Origin: Poecilobothrus nobilitatus
Lineage: Eukaryota > Arthropoda > Insecta > Diptera > Dolichopodidae
Assembly (NCBI GenBank): GCA_947095535.1
Contig: OX352774.1
Span: 80,848,416 to 80,912,415, forward strand
Direction: 5' to 3'
Length of the DNA stretch: 64,000 nt
Shown here: positions 24,302 through 34,985 of the stretch, piece by piece
How the letters are laid out: each line of letters begins with the position of its first letter
Numbering within the stretch: position 1 is the stretch's first letter
The notes under the pieces: model-generated
What the model saw: only the letters and a program-made list of their open reading frames with translations
Database searches by the model: none
What the model was told of the DNA's origin: nothing
Translations under genes and position numbers: made by a program

Positions 24302-27041
24302 AAAAAATAACAAAAACACAAATTTTATTTCGTTTTTCTTTTAAAATTTTTTTTTTTTTTTTCATAAATATATTTTTAAGTTTATTTACAAATAAAATAA
24401 TTGTTATTATTAATAAAAGAAAAAGAAAACTAACTTTAAACAAAATTAATTAAAAGAATGTTAAATTGTACAAAAATAAATATATTAATATTATAAAACT
24501 TATAAAATATAAAAATTTATTAATAGTAATATTTAATTGTTTTTTTTTTTATTTATTTTCCATTTAAAAAATATTTATTAAATATTTCTCTGTAACGGAT
24601 ATTCATTAAAAGCTGGGTAAGCAAATTTTTGGGATTTATTTTAATTTTCAGGTTATGTAATTTTTTTTTTAATGAAAGTCTATTACTAGAGAAATATTTT
24701 ATAAATTTTTTAATTACTATAGTTTAAATATATTTTGGTGATTTTTCAGCAAAAAAAAAAAAAAAAAAAAACGATTTATGGAAAAGGCAACATTTTTAAA
24801 TAATTATGTTAAACTTCATTATATGTTCTTATGCATCACGATTTCGATACACAAATGGTAACTTGTAAAAATAATACAATTACAAGACAAGACTCTTATG
24901 TATATATATAGAATCCTTATTAATCTCCAACAGTATAATATTATTCTTTTAAAGATATGATTTTATTGTAATATATTATAACACCAATACCTAATCACTT
25001 TATTTTTAAAGATATGACCTGACATTGATCAAGACCTTTTCAAAGATAAGACCTGACATTGATGAAGACCTACTATCTTCGAAATGATGAATACATTTTT
25101 TGAATCGGTACTATACAATCAGCCTGATTAGTCATTTTTATAGAATTCAAGATAAAAAATCTACGAAAAATGCTTTTATGTATAAATTAAAAGATATTTT
25201 ACAAGCTGGATTTTCACATATTGAATTTGAATTGATGATAGGACGAAGACATCAAAAGATCTTAGGGAGATATAAATTTAAAATTTTATAAAATAATCTA
25301 AAAAGAAAAAAAGAGAAACAAGAACAAGAATCTTGGTTTTATACTATTAATTTAATTGTTTTACTATTTTTATATGTAGTTGTTTATATAATTTGTATTT
25401 TTATAAAGCATAATATTTAATTATTTAGAAATTAAACCATTTGTATGTTTGACTTATACAAAAAGTTTTAATGGTCTGTTATTTCCTTTAAAAGTTTGGA
25501 ATTATAAAATAATTAGTTTTCATAAATTTAACAAATTACCTTTTAAAATTTGTATGACTTATGTTTTTTTTTTTTTTATTTAATATTGAAATTATTTTTT
25601 CTTAAAAAATTTACCAACACACACAAAACAACTGTCAATTTTACATAAAATGTTTATATGTTAAAGCGATTGAGGAGTTTGGAAAAAGGAATATATAAAA
25701 AATGTTATTTAAATGTCGTAAATGAAATTTTTTCTAATTGAATTTTTATTTTTAGTATTTTTAATAATATCATGTATGAGGTTAGATTTACAAATAGACT
25801 AAAATGTTGACTTACAACAATTTTAACATGCGCGATTTTGATTGGCGCGACTGAAATTTTTAATATTATTAATTCGATATGCACTTTTTTTTCGCGGAGC
25901 TCGAATTTAAGAAAAACAAAACCTATTTTTAAATTTGTTTTTGTTTTAAAAAAACAAAACCTATTTTTAAAAAGTAACACAATATAATTTTCTTCTTACT
26001 AAGTAGTATGTCTGTAATTTTTTATATACACATATAATTTACGACATATTATGTTTAGAAAGTGCGATATGTTAAAACTCAGTTTTGAATTACGCGACGT
26101 TTTCTTTGAAATTAATTGCCCAATTCGAAGCTCTAGCTACAAATGTAGTTTAAAAAATGAATTTACCATTATTTAAGAGCAATGTACATACATACATATG
26201 TATATTGAAATGTAGATATTTTTTGAATACTGAAAAATCACATAGAGAAATTTTATATAGTTAATTTCACCATTTTAAAGAGTTCATTTTATATTAAGTA
26301 ATAATTTTTGTTTTTTTTTTGTTTTTTCTATCCAATTCTGTTTTTAATAATGAAATATGGCAAGAACAATGAATTATTAATATTAAATTATTAATTAACA
26401 TTTTTTTTTTTTGTATTTTAATATCTAAACTTAAAAATAATACAATTAATGTTATATGTTAAAATTACGTATATATGTATGTATATATTAAATGTCAAAA
26501 TAAGTTAAAAAAAAAAATGTTCGTGTTTTATAATCCTAAAAATTCTTAAAAAATATTATTAGAATGGTGCTTAAAACAAAGCATACTGGTGACAATAATT
26601 CTAAATATCTAAAAACATTATATTTCTAATTAATTGAAGAATTTTAATTAAATTGTAATTTAATTTTAATTTTATTATTGTTAAAAGAGTTTTTTTGGTA
26701 GATTTTTTTTTTTTTTTTTTGAATCGATAATCGAAACCCTAGTGTGTTTTACACACGTCCCTATTGAACTTTTAATTTTAGCTTTGGAGAAGAAAATATC
26801 ATTTTTTTTAAAATCATAAATTCGTTATTAAAGTGTTTTAATTGTTTTTGTTTTTTAAATTTTAAAATATTCTTAAATTAATCTTATTTTTTTTTTTTAA
26901 ATTAAATTTTTTTCAATTTCAGTTTAAAAATTTGAAATCTTTTACTTGGTATTTAAAGCTTTTACAAATATTACAAAAAAAAAAAATTTTAAATAATTTT
27001 TACAATTTTTCATCACTTTACAAATTTTAAATAATTTTTTA
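24302..27041. other. AT-rich spacer between convergent genes
   Basis: No gene is supported. A 34-bp tandem duplication (AAAGATATGACCTGACATTG and its near copy) spans 25008-25075. A second small duplication around AACAAAACCTATTTTTAAA lies at 25913-25972. A 63-codon frame at 25100-25291 (ILQAGFSHIEFELMIGRR) has normal composition but no splice context or known family. Confidence 0.5.
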
Positions 27042-27047
27042 TTTATT
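27042..27047 (-). terminator. possible poly(A) signal of the RR gene
   Basis: AATAAA on the minus strand, 36 bases past the stop codon of the cuticle-type gene. AT-rich context makes this only suggestive. Confidence 0.35.
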
Positions 27048-27082
27048 TTTTTTCTTCTAAATACACCATTTATATTTGGTTA

Positions 27083-28694
27083 TTATATTGGTCTTGGATC
27101 GTATGGTGTTGCATCATGTCCAACATAACGATTATTTTTTCTATGAACAAAACCTTCACCTGGTCCTGTATTATAATATGTTACTCTACGTATACCAAAT
27201 GGATCAACATAACCAAAACTACCTCTTCTATATTCTGGATCACGATTATCTTCTTCATGATATTGTTTTGGTAAATAATAACTGAAACCATTACGATTTA
27301 TTGAAATACCATCATATGCTGGAAATTGTGGATCATAACCACTACCCAAATTATTATTATATTCTAATGGTGTAACTTTTAAACCATAAGGACCATTAAC
27401 TCTAGCAATTGGTTGTCTTGAATATAATGGTCTAACATTATGTATATCATTATCGTCAATTGGTACAATTGGACGTATTGTTGATGATTCATATTCTGAT
27501 CTAGATGCTGTTGAAGATATTGGAATCACAGTACTTATATGATTTCTATAATCATGTATTGGTGATTGTGTTGATGATATCGGATAATTTGATTGATATG
27601 TTGTTGTTGAATATTGTGGGGTATTACTAGATAATTTTGTTATTGATGGTCTGGCTGTTGAAAATGGTGTTGGAGATGATAATGGTGGTGGTAATAATGT
27701 TGAAGAAATATAAGCAGCTTCATTTACTGTAATTGGTTTTGGTGTTGATGATACAACTCCAATTGGTTTTAATTGTTGTTCACGATTGCGATTGTCTTTG
27801 TGTGGTGGTAAATATGATTGGGATGGTACTGATATTGGTCTTGGTGTTGCTATTGATATATCTTGATTTGAAATTGAATTATAAGAGTTTGAATCTTCTA
27901 AAGGTTGTGAATGATGACGAATATAAACTTGTGGAGTTGAATAATCATATCCGCTATATGGAATTTGTGTATTAACTATTGCTGGTTTATATGTTGTTGA
28001 TGTAATAGGGGCATATGTTGTTGTAGGTGTTACAGGTCTATAAGTTGTTGATGATATAGCAGGTCGTGCAGTTGTTGAAGGAATAAATGATGGTGATGAT
28101 GTTGTTGTTGAATAGGACGGATAGGAAAATGTCGTTCGTGGTGGTGAATATATAGTTGTTGGTCTATATGTTGTTATTGGTACAATATGGGCACGTACAG
28201 GAACTGATGATGTTATTGAATTTGATGGCAAACTTTTAAATGTTCGAACAGCATCCTTTAATATTAAATAATATTTAAATAATATTGTTTATCCATACAC
28301 ACAATATAAGTTGTAAAGCAAAAAAAAGAAAAAGATAATAACTTACTTCAATATTTCCACCTTCGCCAACATAAAAAGTTTTCGATTTTAATATTCGATA
28401 TCCTTGATCATCTGCAATATAATCTTTTGCTCTTAAAAAACCAGCGGCATCTATCCATGCATCAGTTCCTTAGAAAAAATTATAAATAATTTCATATTTT
28501 TATTTTTTATTAGTTTTTATTAAAATTTTTATTTCAATTTTACCTATAACTGTACCATCTTGTAAGCGTTTTTCTTTTCTATATTGACCATTATCTGTTT
28601 GATATCGAAAATATCGTTCATTTCCTTCGTCTGTTTGTATATGATATTGTCCTGTACCAGTACCCCAATATGCACTGCATACTGTTGTATAAAT
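27083..28694 (-). CDS. cuticle-type protein with RR chitin-binding domain (5' exon unresolved)
   Basis: Three exons: 28694-28544, 28468-28347 and 28255-27083, with introns of 75 and 85 bases, donors GTAAAA and GTAAGT and good acceptors (GTTTTAG, TTTCTAAG, TTAAAG). They encode 481 residues. Exons 1-2 of this set give a Rebers-Riddiford domain (chitin_bind_4): QTDEGNERYFRYQTDNGQYR, then KRLQDGTVIGTDAWIDAAG, then FLRAKDYIADDQGYRIL. The aromatic, DG.V.G and AD..GY positions of the consensus are present. The long last exon is rich in Ser, Thr, Pro and Tyr (TTTYRP-like repeats) for about 280 residues. It ends in an ordered-looking tail with SFGYVDPFGIRRVTYYNT. By family such proteins bind chitin in the cuticle; secretion is expected but the signal peptide must come from a missing first exon. 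The layout recalls long RR proteins of flies, but I give no symbol. Confidence 0.88.
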
Positions 28695-30040
28695 CTAAAA
28701 CAAAAAAATAAAATTTGGTTTAGTTAAAATGCAATGACATATTTGCGATTAAATAAATATTTTTTTTTTTTTGTATAAATTAAAGACATGATATTAACCT
28801 TTCTATTCAATTTAGTGTTTCAACTAAAAAAATATTAAGAGATATAATTTCAATATCAACTTCCGTTCTGCGTGAGGTAACGCAAAAAATAGCTTCTTTG
28901 ATATTCACTCTGATATTTCAGAAAAAGATTTTTTAACATTTAGCAGAAGTCTTCACTCAAAGTATTCTACAGTGAAATAAGGAAAGCTAAAGATGCCCAC
29001 TCTTTTACATTTGAAATTACAAGATACCGACATTTATTTTCGAGTCCCTTCTTCAACTTTCTTAGGTTTAAAAGGGATGTGATTAAAAATTGATTTAAAT
29101 CAAAAATCTTTCAATGCAATAACAAATTAAGCACATGAGTTTTATTGTTTTTATCTCGTCTTTTCATTTCATTTTTATAGCCATAATATTGACATGGTAA
29201 TCAAGATATAATAATTTTTGATATCTGGTGAGCTCTAATCAACTTATTTCTATATATTATATGCACATATATATACTTAATGAAAATTGGGAGCAAATTT
29301 AATTATCTAAAACTAATATGAATAATACAGAAATTATTATTAATTTTATGTCTAAACCTAAACCATTAAAATATTGACTAATCTTTTGTAATGTCATATG
29401 AAATTTGAATTAATCTTCTCAATTTTCAATTTGACAAGTATTTTGTTTGTAATAAAATATAATTTTTGTTTTTCTTTTCAACTTTGGATTTCTTCTTTGA
29501 TCATGTTTTAAATCTTCTTAATTTAAAAAGTGAACCATTAAGATTACATTTGTTTCCATTTTAAATATGTTTTTTATTTTTTTTTTTTTTCGATTATTTC
29601 AATTAAAGATTAGCAACTGACATAATTTGTCTCTAACACCTTACAGAAAATGAAATAAAAAAAAAAAAATCTTTTTTGATTGATGTATTTAAAATTGTAA
29701 AATACAGGTCAAGGTTTTCATTTTTACCAACATTAAAAGTTTAAAACAAAAACAAATTAAATCTTATATTACTTATTATTATAGGGTTGTGAATGAAAAT
29801 TGAAAGAAGAAAAAAAAATGAAAGAAAAATCTTCTAATAATAAATATATGACTCTTATTTTTTGTTTTTTAAATTTCCCACATAAAAAATATAACTTTTG
29901 CTTTAATTATTAAAAATTTTGGGGCAATCTTATGTACATATATACCTTAGATATGTATTTTAATCTTCTTTAAAAATTTATTTTTACTTTAAACATGTAA
30001 AAAATTCAAAATAGAAAAGGGTTCTCTTAAATTTTTTTTT
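28695..30040. other. probable first intron of the RR gene, AT-rich
   Basis: Lies upstream (minus strand) of the first identified RR exon. Part of it (28860-29050) is less simple in sequence but has no open frame with splice sites. No repeat family was recognised. Confidence 0.4.
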
Positions 30041-30200
30041 GACTCAGTGCTAAGGCAGCCCACTTTTCAATTAATCTATTGAGAGTTCAAACCCCAGTCA
30101 AGTCATATACAAAAAACTTACACATCTACATAAAACTATTAATCGAATATAGCTGAATGACATGTCTTACAGGCAAAGAGCCCATAAAATGTATCATCCT
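30041..30200 (+). repeat. SINE family B, copy 2
   Basis: GACTCAGTGCTAAGGCAGCC, then AGAGTTCAAACCCCAGTCAA (B-box-like), then GTCAT and a body with GACATGTCTTACAGGCAAAG. The head shares the order and wording of copy 1 at 3620 (GACTCA, CAGTG.TAAG, CAACCTTTCAAT or CCACTTTTCAAT, GTTCAAACCCC, GTCAT). It is more diverged, with a gap in the A-box region. Confidence 0.55.
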
Positions 30201-30948
30201 ATATTTATATTAGATAGGTAAAAAATAAAGAAATAAATTCGTTTTTAACCCTCATATGCCTATCCTCATATTCTATCATATTTGTTTTTAATCATCATAG
30301 CATGAGCATGGTTGAATTTATGCTCAATCTTAACTTTTGGCATACCCAATATTTTTGTTTTTTGCAGAAATTTGAAATTATTTTTCTTTTTTTGACAGAA
30401 ATATTATTTTCTACGCTGTTACATGCTTTATAAACAAAATTGTATATAAGAGTGCTTTAGCTCTATCAGTACAAATATGCAAATTTTCTACGGGTAAAAT
30501 TTTGAGCCCGATTTCATACAAATTTCTTATACGTTATTTACATACTGTAGGTAAAATTCCACACGACAACATTTTTTTTATAATTTCCTTTTGAGAATAA
30601 TTTTAGGGTTAACGTATTTTAAGCTTTTGCAGATTACAGTTAACCGTTACATACTAGTTGCAGGCACTTAAGTTTATATGATTTTTATGGACGAATTGTT
30701 ATTTTTAAAAGAATTCTAGGCATAAAATTAGTTTTAAAAAATTTTTAAAATTTTGAATTCAGGGATGTTTACTTTTCTTTAAAATTGTTTCCCAGCAATA
30801 TTTTTAACTTTATTCTACTTCTTTTTCTAAAAAGAAGGAAAATTTAGTCATAAATTTACAAAAAAAAAACTATATAATATATTATTTACTTTTGAATTTA
30901 TTGTTGCTACACTTTTAAATATATATTTTTATCTAATTAATTATATTT

Positions 30949-31108
30949 GGGGGGCTCAGCCTACTAGTGGGTAAGAGCTGAGTCGAATACCACACACGTA
31001 ATCGGAATAATTCCCCCTTACGGCATTTACAGCCACGTCTGAAAAGGAAAGGCTGTATAATTTTCTTGTCACATTTATTTGGTAAGGGTGTAAATTAAAA
31101 AAAAAAAA
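30949..31108 (+). repeat. SINE family A, copy 3 with internal deletion
   Basis: GGGGGGCTCAGCCTACTAGT, GGGTAAGAGC, then directly GAGTCGAATACCACACACGT. The part between A and B boxes has been lost. The body has TTCCCCCTTACGGCATTTAC, GAAAAGGAAAGGCTGT and TTGTCACATTTATTTGG, then an A-tail near 31097. Confidence 0.8.
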
Positions 31109-31289
31109 CAAAATTAAATTAAATTTGATTGAAAACAAAGATAGATTATAATTCAGTTTTTGCTTGCTTGGTTTTTCTTGAAAAGAAATTATGCAAAATA
31201 TTTTAATTAAGATCCCACTAAATTACGAAACAACTTTTCATTATTTATGTACCTATCCTTAAATATTAAAGCTAAGTATAATAGTCTCC

Positions 31290-31700
31290 CTATCGCGATG
31301 TTAGAGACATTTCACGTATTGAATTAATGCAAAAAAATGTCTTCGTTTCGCTTTACACAAATTTGCTTGAGCTGATTAAAAACGTCTTCCTTCATTTGAA
31401 GGTAAACTTTCTTTGTTAAATTTTAACTGTTTCCATCCCCGTTGTCTAGTTTTTGATATCATATCTTTTTAGCAAGTTACTTCAAGTGACATCAATTCCA
31501 ATGCTATTCGCAAACAAATAAGTTATAGACTAAATCCGAACAATTTTAGATCGGTCGTGCTTTTAATGTCTCACATCACTTTACAGACTACGGCAAATTT
31601 TAGTCAATTTTGTATATGTTGAAACAGGCTAAATTAAGGTCTGACATGTTTGATACTAATGTTAACAAATAAGCACTGAAACCGTGGCTTTACTCTAGTA
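31290..31700 (+). mobile_element. LINE 3' fragment (reverse-transcriptase tail), low certainty
   Basis: Frame-shifting translation gives IELMQKNVFVSLYTNLLELI, later LNPNNFRSVVLL and finally MFDTNVNK. The order resembles the C-terminal region of CR1/Jockey-like LINE proteins (IE..QK.F, then .NPNN.RS..L, then a FD tail). The core RT motifs are not present and several stops occur. This is inference from pattern only. Confidence 0.35.
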
Positions 31701-32009
31701 TAATTAACTGTCGTATAATCTACTCTAAATGATTAATCTTATATTGCAATTTAACTTGCATCTTTACTTGCTTGTTTGTGTACTATTGTAACATTCTTAA
31801 CATTAATAAGTATAAACTTATATTATAGAGAATAATTATTTTACAAACATATACTAACCCTTGTAAATGATGACTTTTCAGTTAATTGTAATATCGTTCA
31901 GTAAATAAACATTAGTTATGCTTCGATTATAAAATGTCTAATATAAAAATTCATATAGGATCGAAAGCATAAAATTGAGCTTGAACACAAATCTAATATT
32001 TTTTTAAGT

Positions 32010-32265
32010 GACAGCCATAAAGTGTATGATATCACTAAATTCAAGAGAACATCCACATATCTGTTCTAAACAATTTTCCCAACATCCATAGTAACTTCTG
32101 ATATTTCTCAATTTCCTCTGTTCTTATATTTTTCCAATCACCAAAACCAAACAGTACATTGTACCATAGGTTCTAACCTAATGATTGATTTAGCAGAGAG
32201 GTGGCATTTGGTTAGTTAAAGCAGAATACTATTAAAGAGAATTAGCGCGTTGATCACAGTTTCCA
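32010..32265 (-). mobile_element. LINE fragment (reverse-transcriptase thumb region), low certainty
   Basis: The minus strand reads LFGFGDWKNIRTEEIEKYQK followed by LLWMLGKLFRTD. This fits the segment with the pattern W-W-(E)EIE-Q-(Y)-W-LG-R-TP found in R1/Jockey-like elements of insects. Stops follow on both sides. Confidence 0.4.
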
Positions 32266-32538
32266 TTTATTTATAATCAGGCAACATCTAATGGTATTTC
32301 TTCTAGTTTTGATTTTAATTATATGAAAATTGCCCTTTAAAGAAAATTTCTCTTGAACGCATCACAAAATAAATTCTGAAAAACCTTTATATTATACTCT
32401 ATAACTTATACTTACTACTTATAAGACTATCTGCTAAAATTGACAGAAAAAACGCAGACTCATAAATAAAAAAATAAAAATAAAAAAAAAAACCAATTTT
32501 ATATATATAGAATATCTTTCAATGTAAAATTTTCTCAC

Positions 32539-32544
32539 CATCAT
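32539..32544 (-). other. candidate 5' exon (ATGATG) of the RR gene
   Basis: On the minus strand TTTCAATGATG is followed by donor GTGAGA. A start exon holding one or two Met codons in phase 0 would join correctly to the RR exon at 28694. The same design (start codon, then intron) is seen in the 22835 gene. Against it: the joined N-terminus MMIYTTVCSAYWG is too short for a normal signal peptide, and the intron would be 3.8 kb. Confidence 0.18.
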
Positions 32545-33443
32545 TGAAATAAAAAGAAAAACAAAAAATATTATAAGCTAATAACTCTGACAACAGAAGA
32601 TAATGGTAGGTGGTAGCAATGTTGTATACCAAATTAGGAGTTATTATTTAATTATTATTCATTCAAAATTCCATAAAAAAGAAGAAAAAAAGTTTATTTT
32701 TCTTTTTTTTTTTTTACCCATATACTATCTTTAAGTATATATACATAATATATATGTATAATAGTAGCGATGATGATGAAAACTTATCTATTTATATAAA
32801 ATTCAAAATTTACTTGAATAATTTTACACAATATTTAAATAAAGTATATGTACATATTTATACAAAATCATTTTTTCTTTTTTTACTTTTGATACAAATT
32901 AAAGGTCAAGTTCAATATTTTAAAATTTGAAAAAAAAAAAAAATAATAAAAATGAATTCCAAATTTTTATGTAAAAATATGACTTTTTTTTTCGAATGAA
33001 TGATTTAAAAAGTGCTATCTACAAATCAAATAATAATTAAACAGTTATAGTTATAGGCTTTAAATATCTTTTTTAACAATTAATTTGATATAGATATATA
33101 TATCTATATATATTGTAGTATTATATGAAGACTTGTTAGAATCAACCCTAGAGCAATAATACAAGTATATGTACATTTACGTTAATTGTCGCATGACTAA
33201 AATTGTCATTAAAAATGAACTTTAAGTAATTGATGATTTGTATTTCCGGGTTTCATTTTGTATACAAATTTATATTCATAATATATATTTAACAATAAAA
33301 CGTGTTAGTTTTGATTGTATGAATGATCTCGAGAATTATTAAATTGTATAGAAAATAATTTTAAAAAAATTGACCGGGTTGCGGGTACGAAATTCCAAGA
33401 AAAAAAATTCCACAAAAAAAAAACCACTTAAAAAAATTTCCTT

Positions 33444-33552
33444 GAGGGCCTCGGTGGCCTAGTGAGTAAGAGCGTATTAAATACGTTTTAAATACCGACG
33501 GAATGTGGATTCGAATTTTACACACATCTTTAGAATAATTCCCTTTTACGAC
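33444..33552 (+). repeat. SINE family A, copy 4 (left arm of palindrome)
   Basis: GAGGGCCTCGGTGGCCTAGT, GAGTAAGAGCGTATTAAATA, B box GGATTCGAATT and TAATTCCCTTTTACGAC. It stops within the body at about 33552. Another copy in inverse orientation begins 64 bases further on. Confidence 0.8.
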
Positions 33553-33615
33553 TTTTTTTCCCCTTGTCAACTATAACTGAAAAAAAAAAATTTCAAACTT
33601 AAAAATTAATTGTAA

Positions 33616-33784
33616 GTGCATTTCTCTGCCACATAAATGTTACACAGCATTTCCTTTTCAGGCGTGGTTGTAAATGTCATAAGGGGGAATAAGTTTTACG
33701 ACGTGTGTGGGGTTCGAACCCACACTCCCTCTGTGTTTACAGCGTATTTTATTCGCTCTTACCTACTAGGCCACCGAGGCCCCT
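33616..33784 (-). repeat. SINE family A, copy 5 (right arm of palindrome)
   Basis: Read on the minus strand from 33784: GGGGCCTCGGTGGCCTAGTA, GGTAAGAGCG, B box GGGTTCGAACC and the body to GGCAGAGAAATGCA. Near-complete copy in tail-to-tail orientation with copy 4. Confidence 0.85.
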
Positions 33785-34759
33785 AATCCTGAATTGAATT
33801 CACTACACATTTATATAAATATTCTGAAAAGGGGAATACTCTATTTTTATGCAGCCCACTATAAACTTCCTTTTAATTATTTTTTTTTTTATTGTTTGGA
33901 ATGTTGTAACTTTTGAATTTTTTGTTTTGGAATTATGACACCATCCTAAATTGACCTCCTATATAAAAATAATTAAAAATGAATAAGTGTCGTCGTAATA
34001 AAAATAGTAATCACGTTTATTTTCTTTAGATATCTTTAACCAGCTTTAATATTAACTCTATTATCCAAAAACTCTATACCACAATAAGAGGAGTTCTTCC
34101 ATTTGCAAATCTTTGAAATCAATTGTAATTTTACATTAAATTTTCGGAAATTAACGAAATATTCGAGAATTGAAATGTATATTAATTATAATTTCTTGTT
34201 AAATTTTACGATTAGCACCACATCAAATGGTGCGATTAAAATTATGGAAGGTGATGATTCTTGAAATGAATACTATAATATGTAATTTTTAATAACTCTA
34301 ATAGCTTGTTACTGTACAGATATTAAATTCAAATTCTAAATAAGATTCATACATTATTTATTGTTTAGGTTTCAAATAAAAGTAACTGTTAAGAAGTTCA
34401 AATTAAAATCTAGTCTAGTCTAGATAGATAGTATTTAGTCTAGATAGTCTAATATTTAGTCTCTAGTCTAGATAGTATAATATTTAAATGAAATTCGATA
34501 CTATATTAGGAGGACATATTTCGTTTTACAACTTTACTGGACTTTTCAGTAGGCATGTAGTGTTGTTGAAGGATGAAAAATGTTTATAATAAAATAAAAT
34601 TTTTCGCCGTAAATCAATTTTTTAAAGATATAATACTGTTGCTATATAAATATGTAATCATATTTATGTAACTATATATAATTTTGCTAATAAATAAATT
34701 AACTTGTAAGTTGTAACAATCATCAATAAAAAATTCCATCAATTAATTAGCAAAACAGT

Positions 34760-34985
34760 AATAATAAGGCGGATTCATTGTTCCCTTACAGTCCCACTTC
34801 CAATTTAATGTTTCTGTATCCTATTCTTTCCTATTCCAAATCCCTAGTAAATATATTGCGTTAGTAAGTAGAGGTTTCAACCCATTATACTTGGTTAAAG
34901 AGGGAGGTGGATTCAGTCAGTAAGGATCTGACACTGTCAAGGGGAAATTCTTGGTGTATTTTGAAGATTGCAACCTCCCTTAGAA
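34760..34985. repeat. dispersed repeat C, copy 2
   Basis: Collinear with copy 1 at 4160-4388: GGATTCATTGTTCCCTTACA, AGTCCCACTTCCAATTTAAT, CAACCCATTATACTTGG, CAGTCAGTAAGGATCTGACA and CAACCTCCCTTAG. It follows an AATAATAA word as copy 1 does. Confidence 0.75.

Noticed and set aside
25100..25291. 63-residue frame with HIEFELMIGRR
   Set aside because: Composition is plausible but no splice sites, signal or family support it; kept only as a note in the spacer entry.
27733..27975. 80-residue plus-strand frame rich in Leu/Val
   Set aside because: It lies antisense within the large last exon of the RR gene and reflects that exon's Ser/Thr/Pro-rich codons.
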